A DNA stretch of 64,000 bases from RUG563 sp964549135 (GTDB lineage: Bacteria; Bacillota; Clostridia; Christensenellales; Aristaeellaceae). The stretch is from assembly GCA_964549135.1 (NCBI GenBank), contig CAZJUJ010000004.1:1-64000 (forward strand), in the 5' to 3' direction. Under the pieces are notes generated by a model. The model was not told the origin of the DNA, did no database searches, and saw only the letters and a program-made list of their open reading frames with translations. Both the position numbers and the translations under genes were made by a program. Shown here one piece after another: positions 1-8,936 of this stretch; within the stretch, counting starts at the first letter, position 1; each line of letters starts with the position of its first letter.

Positions 1-115
1 GCTATTTCGCTTCACTGGCATTCAACTTGGTTTTTTCTTTTTGTTTCATCCAGAGCCGGTTTTCGGGAGGGCGCGGGAGGGGACTTTTGACGCAAAAGTC
101 TCCTCCCGCAAATAT
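1..115. repeat. Composite palindromic intergenic repeat, right half (copy R1)
   Basis: This is the right half of the element described at 25435-25898, cut by the window edge. In order it shows the arm ACTGGCATTCAA (about 15-26), the CATCCAGAGCCGG box (about 48-60), and an outer hairpin at 73-109 whose arms GCGGGAGG and CCTCCCGC enclose ACTTTTGACGCAAAAGT. It ends just before the stop codon of the leftward noc gene, so it may also serve as that gene's terminator region. The match to the other copies was made by eye. Confidence 0.8.
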
Positions 116-134
116 TTCCCCGTATCTCGTCCCC

Positions 135-938
135 CTATTTTCTGGGCATTCTGATGTGCAGATCCAGCCAGCCCTCGGTTTCCTTCATTTCCAGCTGTGC
201 CTCCATGCCGGTTTCCTTCATCTGGGCCACCACGCTTTTGATGGCGTTAATATAGAGCCGCGAATCCCTCACCAGCGAAATCACGCGTCTTGGCGGCGGC
301 GGAACGGGCAGACGCTTCTGCGCCTTCAGCACCAGCGCCTCGGTTTCCCGCACCGTCAGGCGGTTTTCCGCCGCCTGGCGCGCAATGCGCATGCGTCCGC
401 CCGCATCGGGCAGGGCCAGCAGCGCCCGGGCGTGGCGCTCGCTCAGGCCTTCTTCAAAAAGAAAATGCCGCAATTCCGGCTCCAGTTTCAGCAGCCGCAG
501 CTTATTGGATATCCCGGACGGGCTTTTTCCCAACCTTCGTGCCAGGCTTTCCTGAGGCATACCCTGGCGAAGCAATTCCGCATAGGCCTCCGCCTCCTCA
601 AAAAAATGCAGGTTCTCCCGCTGAATATTCTCAATCAGCGCCATCAGCCCGCTTTCCCCATCGGTAGCCGGCTGAATAAAGGCGTCAATATGCGTAAAGC
701 CCAGCATCTGGCAGGCCCTGTATCGCCTTTCCCCCATGATGATTTCATAGCCGTTTTCCTTCTCCCGCACGGTAATCGGCTGCAAAAGGCCATGCTGGCG
801 GATGGAGGAGGCCAATTCCATCAGCGCAAAATCATTGAATTCCTTTCTCGGCTGCCGGGAATTGGGGAAAATGCTGTCCATGGCCAGCCAGCAAATCTGG
901 CGACCGCCCCCCGGGTTCCCCTCCTGCAATACACTCAT
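135..938 (-). CDS. noc: Noc/ParB-family chromosome-partitioning DNA-binding protein
   Basis: A ParB-type protein of about 267 residues. The N-terminal ParB/CTPase domain shows MGERRYRACQ and the ParB box LIENIQRENL. A helix-turn-helix follows (SLARRLGKSPSGISNKLRLL), and the C-terminus is a short dimerisation region. ParB and Noc bind parS- or NBS-type sites, hydrolyse CTP and slide on DNA; Noc protects the nucleoid from division. Its place directly after rsmG matches the Bacillus and Clostridia order gidB-noc-soj-spo0J, which favours Noc, although Spo0J/ParB cannot be excluded because the next genes lie outside the window. I chose the ATG at 938 because AAAGGAGG lies 6 bases upstream; the longer in-frame extension has no ribosome site. 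A terminator separates it from rsmG, so it probably has its own promoter. Confidence 0.85.
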   Translation of the reverse strand: MSVLQEGNPGGGRQICWLAMDSIFPNSRQPRKEFNDFALMELASSIRQHGLLQPITVREKENGYEIIMGERRYRACQMLGFTHIDAFIQPATDGESGLMALIENIQRENLHFFEEAEAYAELLRQGMPQESLARRLGKSPSGISNKLRLLKLEPELRHFLFEEGLSERHARALLALPDAGGRMRIARQAAENRLTVRETEALVLKAQKRLPVPPPPRRVISLVRDSRLYINAIKSVVAQMKETGMEAQLEMKETEGWLDLHIRMPRK

Positions 939-1071
939 GCCCATCCTCCTTTGTCCTGAAAAGACGAATCGAATCATGCCGGAAAACCGAGCGCGGTTCC
1001 GCCGCGACGCGCCCTCCCCCAGAGCAGCCCCGGCGTGCCCCGCGCTCTTGTTCTTTTCTTTCTGCACGGGC

Positions 1072-1104
1072 AAAAAAACCTCCTGCCAGATCATCGGCAG
1101 GAGG
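1072..1104 (-). terminator. Intrinsic terminator after rsmG
   Basis: On the minus strand CCTCCTGCC and GGCAGGAGG form a perfect 9-base stem (1079-1104) followed by seven Ts. It ends the comEC-holA-rsmG transcript before noc. Confidence 0.85.
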
Positions 1105-1151
1105 ATTGAGAAGCGTTCGCCAGATAGCGCGCCTTTCGTCTGTTTTTTCTG

Positions 1152-1874
1152 TCATGCCTCGTCGTCTTTTAGGGGACGCTTGGCAGGAATGCCGTTTTTT
1201 CGCGGATATTGGGGAAGGGTTTTTTCGTTTTTATGGATTCTGACCACAAGATGCGTGGTATCCATCTGCGGCACGGATAGATCGAGTACCTCCCCCATTT
1301 CGCCGCCCAGCGCCCGGGCCGCAGCCTTGCCGTCCCGGATTTCCTCCCATACGGCGGGACCCTTCCAGCAGAGGGCGCTGCCGCCCTGCCGCACAAAGGG
1401 CAATAGATATTCGCAGAGGATATTCAGCGGTGCCACCGCCCGGGCCACCGCCCGATCATATTCTTCCCGGTGCCCTTCGCTTCTGCCCAGGATTTCGGCC
1501 CGGTCATTGATGATTTCCACATTCGAAAGCCCAAGCGTTTCGCAGACGGCGGCAAGAAATTTGCATCGCTTGCCCTGGGCCTCCAGCAGCGTTACCCTTA
1601 ATTCCGGCCGGGCAATGGCCAGCGGCAGCCCGGGAAAGCCCGCCCCCGTGCCCACATCAATCAGCCGCCCGCTTTCGGGAATCAGCCCCGCCGTTTTCAA
1701 GGGGAGCAGAGAATCCAGAAAATGCCGCGCCGCCATATCCTGCCTGGATACGCTGGTGAGATCCATTTTTTCATTCCATTCAATCAGCATGGCATGATAG
1801 CGATCCATTTTTTCCAGCATATCCTCGCTCAGCATCAGCCCTGCCGCCAGCAGCAGCTCCTTTACATCAGCCAT
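1152..1874 (-). CDS. rsmG: 16S rRNA (guanine527-N7)-methyltransferase RsmG
   Basis: A class I SAM-dependent methyltransferase of about 240 residues, normal for GidB/RsmG, which methylates G527 of 16S rRNA. The SAM-binding motif DVGTGAGFPGLPLAI is present, followed by VTLLEAQGKRCKFL and the conserved RAVA. The N-terminus has the family signature YHAMLIEWNEKMDLTSV and HFLDSLLP. I chose the ATG at 1874 because GGGAGGG lies just upstream and it overlaps the holA stop by 8 bases; a longer reading frame adds 19 residues without a ribosome site. It is translationally coupled to holA. Confidence 0.95.
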   Translation of the reverse strand: MADVKELLLAAGLMLSEDMLEKMDRYHAMLIEWNEKMDLTSVSRQDMAARHFLDSLLPLKTAGLIPESGRLIDVGTGAGFPGLPLAIARPELRVTLLEAQGKRCKFLAAVCETLGLSNVEIINDRAEILGRSEGHREEYDRAVARAVAPLNILCEYLLPFVRQGGSALCWKGPAVWEEIRDGKAAARALGGEMGEVLDLSVPQMDTTHLVVRIHKNEKTLPQYPRKNGIPAKRPLKDDEA

Positions 1875-2901
1875 TTTTGCCCTCCCGCATGGATAAAATT
1901 TCAAGCATGACCCTTTCCAGAGAGCCCGCATCCATGATCTGCCCGCTCTTGGCCTGATATTCCGTTTCCAGGCACAGCCGGGCCATATCGGATAATTGCT
2001 TCATGGTATACTGCCGGGCCAGATTCAGATTCTTTTTCACCACAAAGGGCGGCATGCCCAGCCGTGCGGCCATATCCGCCGGCTGCGCACCCTGGGCCGC
2101 CATGGCCTTGACATAGCGCAGCTGGCGGCATTGCCTCCCCAGCAGGGATAAAAGCATCAGCCGCTCCTCGCCGTCCCTGAGCAGCGCACTGAGCATATCC
2201 AGCGCCCTTTGCCCCTGACCGGAAAGCAGCGTATCGGCCATATCATATACCCTGTATTCGGTGGATTTAACGCAGATGGCCTCCAGATCCTCCTCGGTGA
2301 TTTCCTCCCTTTCGCCCGCATAGGCGATCAGCTTGCCGATTTCATTTTTCAGCAGCGTCAGATCCCGCCCGGCAGAAAACCAGAGCCGCTGGCAGGCCGC
2401 CAGGCTGATTTTCTTTCCGTCCCGGCCAAGCTCCCGGGCAATCCATTGGGCCAATTCGCGATCCTCCAGGGGATCAAAGGAAACGATCTGCGCCTTCTTT
2501 TTCAGCACCTGATAGAATTTCTTGGTGCTGCTTGCCTTTCCCCGCACATAAAACACCATGCAGACCGTATCGGGCAATTGCCCCAGATATTCCTCCAGCC
2601 GCTTGACCGCGCTGTTTTCATCATATTCCTTGCTTTTCCCTGTGGAAAGCAGCGCGCATTCCCTGATTTCAATAAACCGCCTGTCGCTGAGAAAGGGCAG
2701 CGTTTCCGCCGCCGCAATCAGCGCATCCGGCGCGGGATTATTGAGCCTGGTATCATTCATATCGGCAAAATCCGGGCTGACCACCCTACCCCGCAGGGCC
2801 TCCAGGGCGGAATGCTTGGTATATTCCTCCTCGCCCTCAAACAGATAGCATCTGCCGATTTCATTCCTTTTCAGGGCGGCAAAAAATTCGCTGTGCTTCA
2901 T
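1867..2901 (-). CDS. holA: DNA polymerase III delta subunit
   Basis: A 344-residue HolA-type protein, the clamp-loader subunit that opens the beta sliding clamp. The start FFAALKRNEIGRCYLFEGEE is typical of the Firmicute delta N-domain. Other family marks are FLSDRRFIEIREC, the segment YLGQLPDTVCMVFYV and the helical C-terminal domain with LLTLLKNEIGKL-like and LLSLLGRQCRQLRYV stretches. The gene starts at ATG 2901 with GGAGAG upstream and follows comEC by 9 bases. The order comEC-holA is common in Firmicutes. Paralogue confusion with HolB is unlikely because no zinc-binding or P-loop motif is present. Confidence 0.93.
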   Translation of the reverse strand: MKHSEFFAALKRNEIGRCYLFEGEEEYTKHSALEALRGRVVSPDFADMNDTRLNNPAPDALIAAAETLPFLSDRRFIEIRECALLSTGKSKEYDENSAVKRLEEYLGQLPDTVCMVFYVRGKASSTKKFYQVLKKKAQIVSFDPLEDRELAQWIARELGRDGKKISLAACQRLWFSAGRDLTLLKNEIGKLIAYAGEREEITEEDLEAICVKSTEYRVYDMADTLLSGQGQRALDMLSALLRDGEERLMLLSLLGRQCRQLRYVKAMAAQGAQPADMAARLGMPPFVVKKNLNLARQYTMKQLSDMARLCLETEYQAKSGQIMDAGSLERVMLEILSMREGKNG

Positions 2902-2910
2902 GCGCTCTCC

Positions 2911-5208
2911 TTAATCCTTGCGATACGCGGCGATATAGGCCTTCCCTTCCCGTACTGTGATCGTCACCGCGCCTGTCTCCCCTGTATTGTAAACCGAAAC
3001 GCCCGATTGTGCAAGCCGGTTCAGCGTTTCCTCATGGGGCAGATAGCGGCTTGTGCCGCTGGCGGTAATCAGCGCCGCCCGGGGCGATACCAGACGCAGA
3101 AATTCCTCTCCGGTGCTGCTTTTGCTGCCATGATGGGATACCTTGAGGATATCCGCATCCCGGGCGGCATAGCATTCATATTCGCCCTCCAGATCACCCG
3201 CCGTAAACAGGGTAACGCCGGATAGATCAATCCGCATGGCCAGGGGATAGCGATTGGCATCCTGAAGGGGAATCATGGCATCCGCCACGGGCCAGAGAAT
3301 TTCAATGCCCGTCCGCCGGGTATCCAGCCGATCCCCGGCGCTGAGATATTCCACCGGAATGCACGCCGCCCGGATTTCCGCCAGCAGCAAACTGCATTCC
3401 GGATCAATAAGCATTTCCTCCGCCCCAAGGGGCAGATAGATTTTCCCAATGGGGATTCTTTCCTCCATTAGCTCCTTTAGCCCTAGAAAATGATCGCTGT
3501 GCAGATGGGTAATGATCACCCGATCGGCCTGTCTTCCGGTGGACAGAAGATAATCCGCCAGATCACCGCCGTATTCCCCGGCATCAATCAGCGTGGTGCT
3601 GTCCCCATCCAGAAGCAGGGCGGCATCCTGCTGGCCCATGGAAAGCTGGATATACTGCACATCCCGGCAGATGCTCCCCTGCCAGAGGGCCAGGGATATG
3701 ATCAGGGAAAGCGCGCCGCAAAGCATTTTCCGCCGCCGGGGCCAGAGAATATAGCGGGTGCAGAGCGCCAGCGAAAAAAGAATCGCCAGCACCAGATACC
3801 AGGGAAGATACGGCGCCCGCACCGTGGCAAGGGGCAGCCTGCCCGCCGCCTCAATAGCCTCGGTAATCACCTGCCCCAGAAAATTCAGCGGAATGGCCAG
3901 CGCCTGCCCCGCTGCGGGAAAAAGACAGCCGATCACCGCCGCCAGCGCATAGGCGGGCAGCAGCACCTCAAAGGCCGCGCAGGCCAGGGGATTGATGAGC
4001 AGACCGATCAGCGAAAAGGAATGAAAGCCCTGAATGGTGGGCAGCGCAATCCCGCAGGTTGCCGCCAGAGTGACGGCTGCGCCCTCCCGGATTTCCCGGC
4101 AGCGGATGAAGGAAAAAAGCCCGTCCAGCCGCGGCTTCAGGCAGAAAATTGCCAGCACCGCCCCAAAGGATAATTGAAAGCCCAGAGAAAATAAATCCAG
4201 CGGGCGGAAGAGGAGAATGCCCAGAAAGGCGGCGGAAAGGGTGGTCAGGGAATCGTTGGCCCTGCGCGCCATGCGCCGCATCTGCCCCAGCATTAACAGC
4301 ACGCTGGCGCGCACCACCGGGACGGAAAATTCCAGCATGCCGCAGTAAAGCAAAAGAAAGCCGCCCAGCACCCAGGCCCGCCGCCTGGGCGAAAGCAGCC
4401 GCCGCAGCGGCAGCAGGAGCGCCTGGGCAAGCAGCCCCACATGCAGCCCGGATACCGAAAGCAGATGGGCCACCCCGGCATCCGAAAAGCCGCGCTGGGT
4501 TTCCTCCGGCAGGTTTTCCCTTTCCCCCAGCAGCAGCGTTTCGGGCAGGGCGCTCTGATCGCCGAAGATCGCATGTATCCTGCCCTGCAGATATTTCCGT
4601 CCCTGATAAAACAGGGAATATACGCCCCGGCCGGGATGATCAAGGATCTCCGGCTCCCCGGCCCCGGTCACCCCGGCAAGGGCGTCCTTCTGCAAAAGGA
4701 ACAGCCGAAAATCAAAGCCGTAGGGATTATTCTGCCCCCGGGGATGATACAGCCGGGCGGAAAAGCTCACCCGATCTCCCTCTCCGGGCAGAAAGGGTGC
4801 TTCCTCCTCCGGGGTGTAGGTCCAGTACACCCGGCGCAGGGAATAGCTTTTGCCCGCATCGTCAAGAAGCACCGCCTGCTCCAGATAGCATGCCGCGCTG
4901 CCATCCTCGCGCAGGCGTGCATCCTGCTTCAGCACGCCCTGCACCCGGTAGCTCTGCGCGGGCGGAAGGGCAGGATTTTCCGCCAGTCCCGCCAGCAGCA
5001 TGCCCAGAAACAGCGCCGATGCCATCATCCCCGTGATGATTTTCCTCCCCGTTTTATGGAGAAGCAGCGCCGTCAGCAGCGAAAGCCCCAGCCCAAGCAC
5101 GCAGCACCAGGGCCGAAACGCAAAGAAAACGCCCGCTCCAATCCCCATTCCATAGGCCGCCGCAAAGGCAGCCAGCGGTCGCTGATGATGGAACGGACGG
5201 ACGCTCAC
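2911..5208 (-). CDS. comEC: ComEC/Rec2 DNA-uptake channel protein
   Basis: A 765-residue membrane protein with the full ComEC architecture: an N-terminal DUF4131/OB-like region, a competence domain with many hydrophobic helices (VSGLHVGLLAQAL is a strong signature), and a C-terminal extracellular metallo-beta-lactamase-fold domain with VIITHLHSDHFLGL, TAGDLEGE and LKVSHHGSK. In the family it moves single-stranded DNA across the membrane during transformation; the lactamase-fold domain is thought to act on DNA. It starts with GTG at 5208, overlapping the TGA of the preceding gene. With comF at 8 kb it points to a competence-like DNA uptake system; no comEA is next to it. Confidence 0.94.
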   Translation of the reverse strand: MSVRPFHHQRPLAAFAAAYGMGIGAGVFFAFRPWCCVLGLGLSLLTALLLHKTGRKIITGMMASALFLGMLLAGLAENPALPPAQSYRVQGVLKQDARLREDGSAACYLEQAVLLDDAGKSYSLRRVYWTYTPEEEAPFLPGEGDRVSFSARLYHPRGQNNPYGFDFRLFLLQKDALAGVTGAGEPEILDHPGRGVYSLFYQGRKYLQGRIHAIFGDQSALPETLLLGERENLPEETQRGFSDAGVAHLLSVSGLHVGLLAQALLLPLRRLLSPRRRAWVLGGFLLLYCGMLEFSVPVVRASVLLMLGQMRRMARRANDSLTTLSAAFLGILLFRPLDLFSLGFQLSFGAVLAIFCLKPRLDGLFSFIRCREIREGAAVTLAATCGIALPTIQGFHSFSLIGLLINPLACAAFEVLLPAYALAAVIGCLFPAAGQALAIPLNFLGQVITEAIEAAGRLPLATVRAPYLPWYLVLAILFSLALCTRYILWPRRRKMLCGALSLIISLALWQGSICRDVQYIQLSMGQQDAALLLDGDSTTLIDAGEYGGDLADYLLSTGRQADRVIITHLHSDHFLGLKELMEERIPIGKIYLPLGAEEMLIDPECSLLLAEIRAACIPVEYLSAGDRLDTRRTGIEILWPVADAMIPLQDANRYPLAMRIDLSGVTLFTAGDLEGEYECYAARDADILKVSHHGSKSSTGEEFLRLVSPRAALITASGTSRYLPHEETLNRLAQSGVSVYNTGETGAVTITVREGKAYIAAYRKD

Positions 5209-5912
5209 AGCGCAATCACCATCCCGGGCCGAACGGCCTGCGCGGCGGGAAAAATCGCCTTGGCCTCTGCTTCCAGCGTTTCGGGCGCATGATTGACCGG
5301 CAGATGGGTCAGATACAGCCGCCCGCAGCCCGCCTCAAGGGCCAGCTGCGCCGCACCGGCCGCGCTCATGTGGGGCAGCTTTTCCTGCCATTCCGCGCTT
5401 AAAAAGGCGCTGTCCGCCAGGAGCGCATCCGCCCCCCGGGCAAAAGCCGCAAGGCCGGGGCAGGTATTGGTATCGCCGGTGTAGACAAATGTCTTCTCCC
5501 CATCCGTCATCCGCAGGGCGCGGCAGGGAACGGGATGGCGCACCGGAAGGGCCGATATCCGAAGCCCCGCCAGGGAAAGCTGCTCGGGATAGGGCAGCGC
5601 CTCAAAGGCAGGAGCGCAGAGCAATTCCCGAAGGGGGGAATGATCCTCTCCCGGCAGATAGACCTTCAGCGTTTTTCCCTGCTTTTCCAGATAATAGCGC
5701 AGCACCATCAGATCGCTGGCATGATCAAAATGCAGATGGGAGAGCAAAATTCCCTCCAGCTCTGCCGGATCGCACAGGGAAAGCAGCCGCCCCAGCACGC
5801 CCGAGCCGCAGTCCAGAAGCAGCATTTTTCCCGCATGCTCCATTAGATATCCGCTGGTCGCGCCGCCGACGCAGGGCCAGGGGCCATGACAGCCCAGCAC
5901 ATGAACGCGCAT
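5205..5912 (-). CDS. Metallo-beta-lactamase-fold hydrolase (RNase Z-like)
   Basis: A 235-residue single-domain metallo-beta-lactamase-fold protein. The metal-binding motif is SHLHFDHASD, with further ligands in VRHPVPCRAL, YTGDTNTCPG and a late YLTHLPVNH. The start MRVHVLGCHGPWPCVGGATSG resembles RNase Z/ElaC-like and cyclic phosphodiesterase-like proteins. It lacks the long exosite arm expected of a classical tRNase Z, so the substrate is unknown. AAGGAGG precedes the ATG at 5912. It is coupled by a GTGA overlap to comEC, whose own C-terminal domain has the same fold. Confidence 0.8.
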   Translation of the reverse strand: MRVHVLGCHGPWPCVGGATSGYLMEHAGKMLLLDCGSGVLGRLLSLCDPAELEGILLSHLHFDHASDLMVLRYYLEKQGKTLKVYLPGEDHSPLRELLCAPAFEALPYPEQLSLAGLRISALPVRHPVPCRALRMTDGEKTFVYTGDTNTCPGLAAFARGADALLADSAFLSAEWQEKLPHMSAAGAAQLALEAGCGRLYLTHLPVNHAPETLEAEAKAIFPAAQAVRPGMVIAL

Positions 5913-5924
5913 TGCTTTTCCTCC

Positions 5925-6725
5925 TTACCCGATTTCAAATTTCCTGCTGACCCGGTCGCGCCAGGCCAGGCCCACGCCGATCTCCTCATTGAGGCGCACC
6001 CCGGCCCCCCGCAGGGCCTCCACCGCCGTGGAAAGGGCCAGCTCAGGCGTATTATTTTCCCCGCTCATATGCCCCAGCAGCACCTCCCGCACCCCCGTTT
6101 CGCACAGGGAGAGCAGGGCCTTTGCGCTGTCCTCATTGGATAAATGGCCGTATCTGCCCCGGATCCTCTGCTTCAAATACGCCGAATAATGGGGATTCTG
6201 CATCAGCAGATCGGGGTCATAATTGCTTTCCAGCAGCAGCACATCCACCCCGGAAAGGGTATTGAGTACCTGCTTTTTCATAAAGCCCATATCGGTAGCC
6301 GTGGCCACGCTGTGCGCCCCGTAATACACCCGATAGCCCACGGGATCGGCGGCGTCATGGGGAATCGAAAAGGGATGCAGGCAAAGCCCGCCGATATAAA
6401 AATCCGTATCGTTTTCAAAATATCGCCGGTTGCAGGGGGCAATCTCCCCCACCGAGCGGGCCATAGCCTCAAAGGTGCGCTCATTGGCGTACACGGGGAT
6501 GTGGTATTTCCTGCTGAGGATCCCCACGCCCTTGACATGATCGCTGTGTTCATGGGTAACGGCAATGCCGCTGAGCATTTCGGGCAGAATGCCGATCTGG
6601 CGAAGCGCCTCCTGGATGGCGCGCCCCGGCATGCCTGCGTCAATCAGAATTCCGGTGTCTCCCGCGCCGATAAACAGCGCGTTTCCGCTGGAGCCGCTGA
6701 AAAGCGGACAAAACGTAAATCGCAT
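5925..6725 (-). CDS. YycJ/WalJ-type metallo-beta-lactamase-fold hydrolase
   Basis: A 266-residue metallo-beta-lactamase-fold protein of the YycJ/WalJ family. The start RFTFCPLFSGSSGNALFIG, the GILIDAGMPGRAI segment and the metal motif VTHEHSDHVKG are all typical, as are YGAHSVATATDMGFM and the C-terminal RGRYGHLSNEDS and LLGHMSGENN. YycJ proteins are proposed DNA exonucleases or nucleotide-processing enzymes linked to cell-wall and division timing. It is first in the leftward run and has a clear promoter at 6768-6796. The usual walRK neighbours are absent from this window. Confidence 0.85.
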   Translation of the reverse strand: MRFTFCPLFSGSSGNALFIGAGDTGILIDAGMPGRAIQEALRQIGILPEMLSGIAVTHEHSDHVKGVGILSRKYHIPVYANERTFEAMARSVGEIAPCNRRYFENDTDFYIGGLCLHPFSIPHDAADPVGYRVYYGAHSVATATDMGFMKKQVLNTLSGVDVLLLESNYDPDLLMQNPHYSAYLKQRIRGRYGHLSNEDSAKALLSLCETGVREVLLGHMSGENNTPELALSTAVEALRGAGVRLNEEIGVGLAWRDRVSRKFEIG

Positions 6726-6767
6726 ACCCTATCCTTTCTGCGAATGTTTTTCCTTCCGTACCAGCCT

Positions 6768-6796
6768 ATTATAATCGAAAAGCGCCCCGCTGACAA
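6768..6796 (-). promoter_or_regulatory. Sigma-A-type promoter for the yycJ-comEC-rsmG run
   Basis: On the minus strand TTGTCA and TATAAT are separated by exactly 17 bases, about 40 bases upstream of the start codon at 6725. Confidence 0.75.
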
Positions 6797-6844
6797 GGCG
6801 CGTTCTTATGGAGAATACTATCTCTTTTTTCAAAGAATTGTGCC

Positions 6845-6873
6845 TTTACATTTTTCCGTTTTTCTTTTATAGT
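6845..6873 (+). promoter_or_regulatory. Sigma-A-type promoter for the quinone oxidoreductase gene
   Basis: TTTACA and TATAGT are separated by 17 bases, followed by an AAAGGAG ribosome site and the ATG at 6927. It is arranged back to back with the leftward promoter at 6768-6796. Confidence 0.75.
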
Positions 6874-6926
6874 AGTATCGGAATCAATTTTGAATCCGCT
6901 TTGCTTGGAACGGGAAAGGAGCCGCT

Positions 6927-7913
6927 ATGAAAGCCATTCTTGTAGGAAAAAATAAGGAATTGAATTGGGCCGATGTGCCCGATCCTGTTATCCGCCCCGA
7001 TGAGGTGCTGGTGGAAATCCACGCCGCCGCCCTGAACCGGGCCGATCTGATGCAGCGGGAGGGCGATTATCCCCCGCCGCCCGGCTGCCCCGAATGGATG
7101 GGCCTGGAGGTAGCCGGTAAAATCGTGGAAATGGGCGAGGAGGCCCGGCAGGCGTCCTCCTGGCAGCTGGGGGATGCCGTCTGCGCGCTGCTGGGGGGCG
7201 GCGGATATGCGGAATATGTGGCCGTCCGGTATGATATGCTGATGCCGGTGCCGAAAAACTGCTCCCTGATTGAGGCCGCCGCCATGCCCGAGGCCTTTGC
7301 CACCGCCTATCTCAATCTGTTTCTGGAGGGCGGGCTGAAGGAGGGCAATACGCTGCTGATGCATGCCGGGGCCAGCGGCCTGGCAAGCGTGGTCATTCCC
7401 ATGGCCAAGGCCTTTGGCGCGCGGGTGATTACCAGCGTGCTTTCCGATGAAATCGCCGCCTCCATTACCCATCTGGGGGCCGATGTGATCGTCAATTCCC
7501 GGAAGGAAAATATCGCCGATGTACTCCGCCGGCAATTGGAGGAGGGCCATCCCGTGGATGTGGCCATCGATTGCCTGGGCGGCGAAATGATGGGCGGCTG
7601 CCTGCCGTATCTGCAGCACGGGGCCCGCTGGATCATGATCGCGGCGCTGGCCGGGGTCAAGACCGAAATCGATCTCAAGAATATCTATGTGCGCAACGTC
7701 CGCATCATCGGCAGCACCCTGCGCTCCCGTCCGCCCCAGGTCAAGGCCCAGATCCTGGCCAGCCTGGTCAGGGAGGTTTGGCCCAAGGTGGAAAGCGGCG
7801 CCATGCGCAAGCCCACCATCTATGCCACCCTGCCCATCACCCAGGCCGAAGAGGCCCATGCCCTTCTGCAGAATGGCAAAAATATCGGCAAGGTGGTTCT
7901 TACCGTCCGCTGA
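6927..7913 (+). CDS. Zinc-independent quinone oxidoreductase, PIG3-like MDR family
   Basis: A 328-residue medium-chain dehydrogenase/reductase. The N-terminal GroES-like domain carries NRADLMQREG, then PPPPGCPEWMGLEVAG, a hallmark of the PIG3 quinone oxidoreductase group. The NAD(P)-binding Rossmann region includes LLMHAGASGLASVVIPMAKAFG and VDVAIDCLGGEMMGG. Cysteine and histidine ligands for catalytic zinc are not evident. Such enzymes reduce quinones or enones with NADPH; the physiological substrate is unknown. It is a single-gene unit with its own promoter, and a strong terminator lies immediately downstream. Confidence 0.88.
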   Translation: MKAILVGKNKELNWADVPDPVIRPDEVLVEIHAAALNRADLMQREGDYPPPPGCPEWMGLEVAGKIVEMGEEARQASSWQLGDAVCALLGGGGYAEYVAVRYDMLMPVPKNCSLIEAAAMPEAFATAYLNLFLEGGLKEGNTLLMHAGASGLASVVIPMAKAFGARVITSVLSDEIAASITHLGADVIVNSRKENIADVLRRQLEEGHPVDVAIDCLGGEMMGGCLPYLQHGARWIMIAALAGVKTEIDLKNIYVRNVRIIGSTLRSRPPQVKAQILASLVREVWPKVESGAMRKPTIYATLPITQAEEAHALLQNGKNIGKVVLTVR

Positions 7914-7923
7914 GCGGCATCCC

Positions 7924-7967
7924 ATCGCCGGGCTTTGGATTTGCATCCATGGCCCGGCGATTTTTTT
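7924..7967 (+). terminator. Intrinsic terminator between converging genes
   Basis: ATCGCCGGGC and GCCCGGCGAT form a perfect 10-base stem (7924-7961) followed by a run of seven Ts. It ends the quinone oxidoreductase transcript and touches the stop codon of the converging comF. Confidence 0.9.
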
Positions 7968-8724
7968 ATGGATTCGGCGCTTCCCGCTTTTTGCCGCCCC
8001 TGTATACCACCGCCGATACGCAGAGGGATACCCGCTCCGCCCCGGCGGCCCGCAGGGCGCTGGCGCATGCCCATGCCGTGCTGCCGCTGGTGCGCACATC
8101 ATCCACAAGCAATATGCTTTTCCCCGCCGCCTGCCTGTCTGCCTCAAATGCCTTTTCCACGTTCTGCTGCCGCTTTTCCAGCCGGGTCTGGCTCTGGGGC
8201 CGGTGATAGGCCCGGCGCCTGATAAGCTCCATCACCGGTATGCCCGTTTCTTTCCCGATTTCCCCGGCCAGCAGCAGCGATTGATTGAAGCCCCGCTGCC
8301 GCAGCCGCTTTTCATGCAGCGGCACCGGCACAATGCAGTCAAAATCCCGCTCGGTCAGCGCCTCCAGCATGGCTCCCGCCAGCAGGGGCAGCGCCTCATC
8401 ACAGGCCTCAAATTTGAAAGCATGGATCAATTGCCTGACCTCCGCCCCGTATCGGTAGGGCGCAAATACCCGGTCAATGGGCTGCATAAGCCTGCTTTTG
8501 CAAAAGGCGCAGGGGCGGCCCCTTTTTACCGGGGAAAGGCAGCGATCGCAGGCCTCCGGCGGCACGCGCCTTTCCTTCAGCGCCGCCCGGCAATGCGCGC
8601 AGAGGCAATCCTCCGTTTCCGCCCTGCGCGGATCCTGGCAGCAAAGGCAATTGGCAGCCCGGGGATACAAAAGCATGAGGACGCCGTCCATGGCCCGCCG
8701 CCTGATCCTTTTCCATGTTTCCAT
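7966..8724 (-). CDS. comF: ComF-family amidophosphoribosyltransferase-like protein
   Basis: A 252-residue ComF/GntX-family protein. The N-terminus has a four-to-eight-cysteine zinc finger region (CLCCQDP, CLCAHC, CDRCL, CAFCKS). The C-terminal type I PRTase domain has the PRPP loop ILLVDDVRTSGST and the family motif RGFNQSLLLA. ComF supports late steps of DNA uptake in transformable bacteria. It is monocistronic here and sits about 2 kb from comEC on the same strand. The ATG at 8724 has GGGGAG upstream. Confidence 0.92.
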   Translation of the reverse strand: METWKRIRRRAMDGVLMLLYPRAANCLCCQDPRRAETEDCLCAHCRAALKERRVPPEACDRCLSPVKRGRPCAFCKSRLMQPIDRVFAPYRYGAEVRQLIHAFKFEACDEALPLLAGAMLEALTERDFDCIVPVPLHEKRLRQRGFNQSLLLAGEIGKETGIPVMELIRRRAYHRPQSQTRLEKRQQNVEKAFEADRQAAGKSILLVDDVRTSGSTAWACASALRAAGAERVSLCVSAVVYRGGKKREAPNP

Positions 8725-8863
8725 CTGCCTCTCCCCTTTCTATTTTCCTTGTTCATTCGCCCTTTTCCCTGCTTTTTCCTGCCGTTTCGCGCCCTTTCCT
8801 CCCTTCACTTCAACAGAAACAGAAGATAGAAATGTATCATTTTCGCGAATTTTTCCAGACTTC

Positions 8864-8911
8864 TTGACACAATTGTTTTTCAACTGTATTATAATGTTGT
8901 TATTGTATACA
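8864..8911 (+). promoter_or_regulatory. Promoter and possible GntR operator upstream of the FCD regulator
   Basis: TTGACA (8864-8869) is followed by TATTAT after 17 bases (8887-8892), with overlapping TATAAT at 8890-8895. The palindrome TGTATACA at 8904-8911 lies at the expected transcription start and could be an autoregulatory GntR site; that part is inference. Confidence 0.65.
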
Positions 8912-8936
8912 GACTTGCCCCCGAGGAGGAATCATT

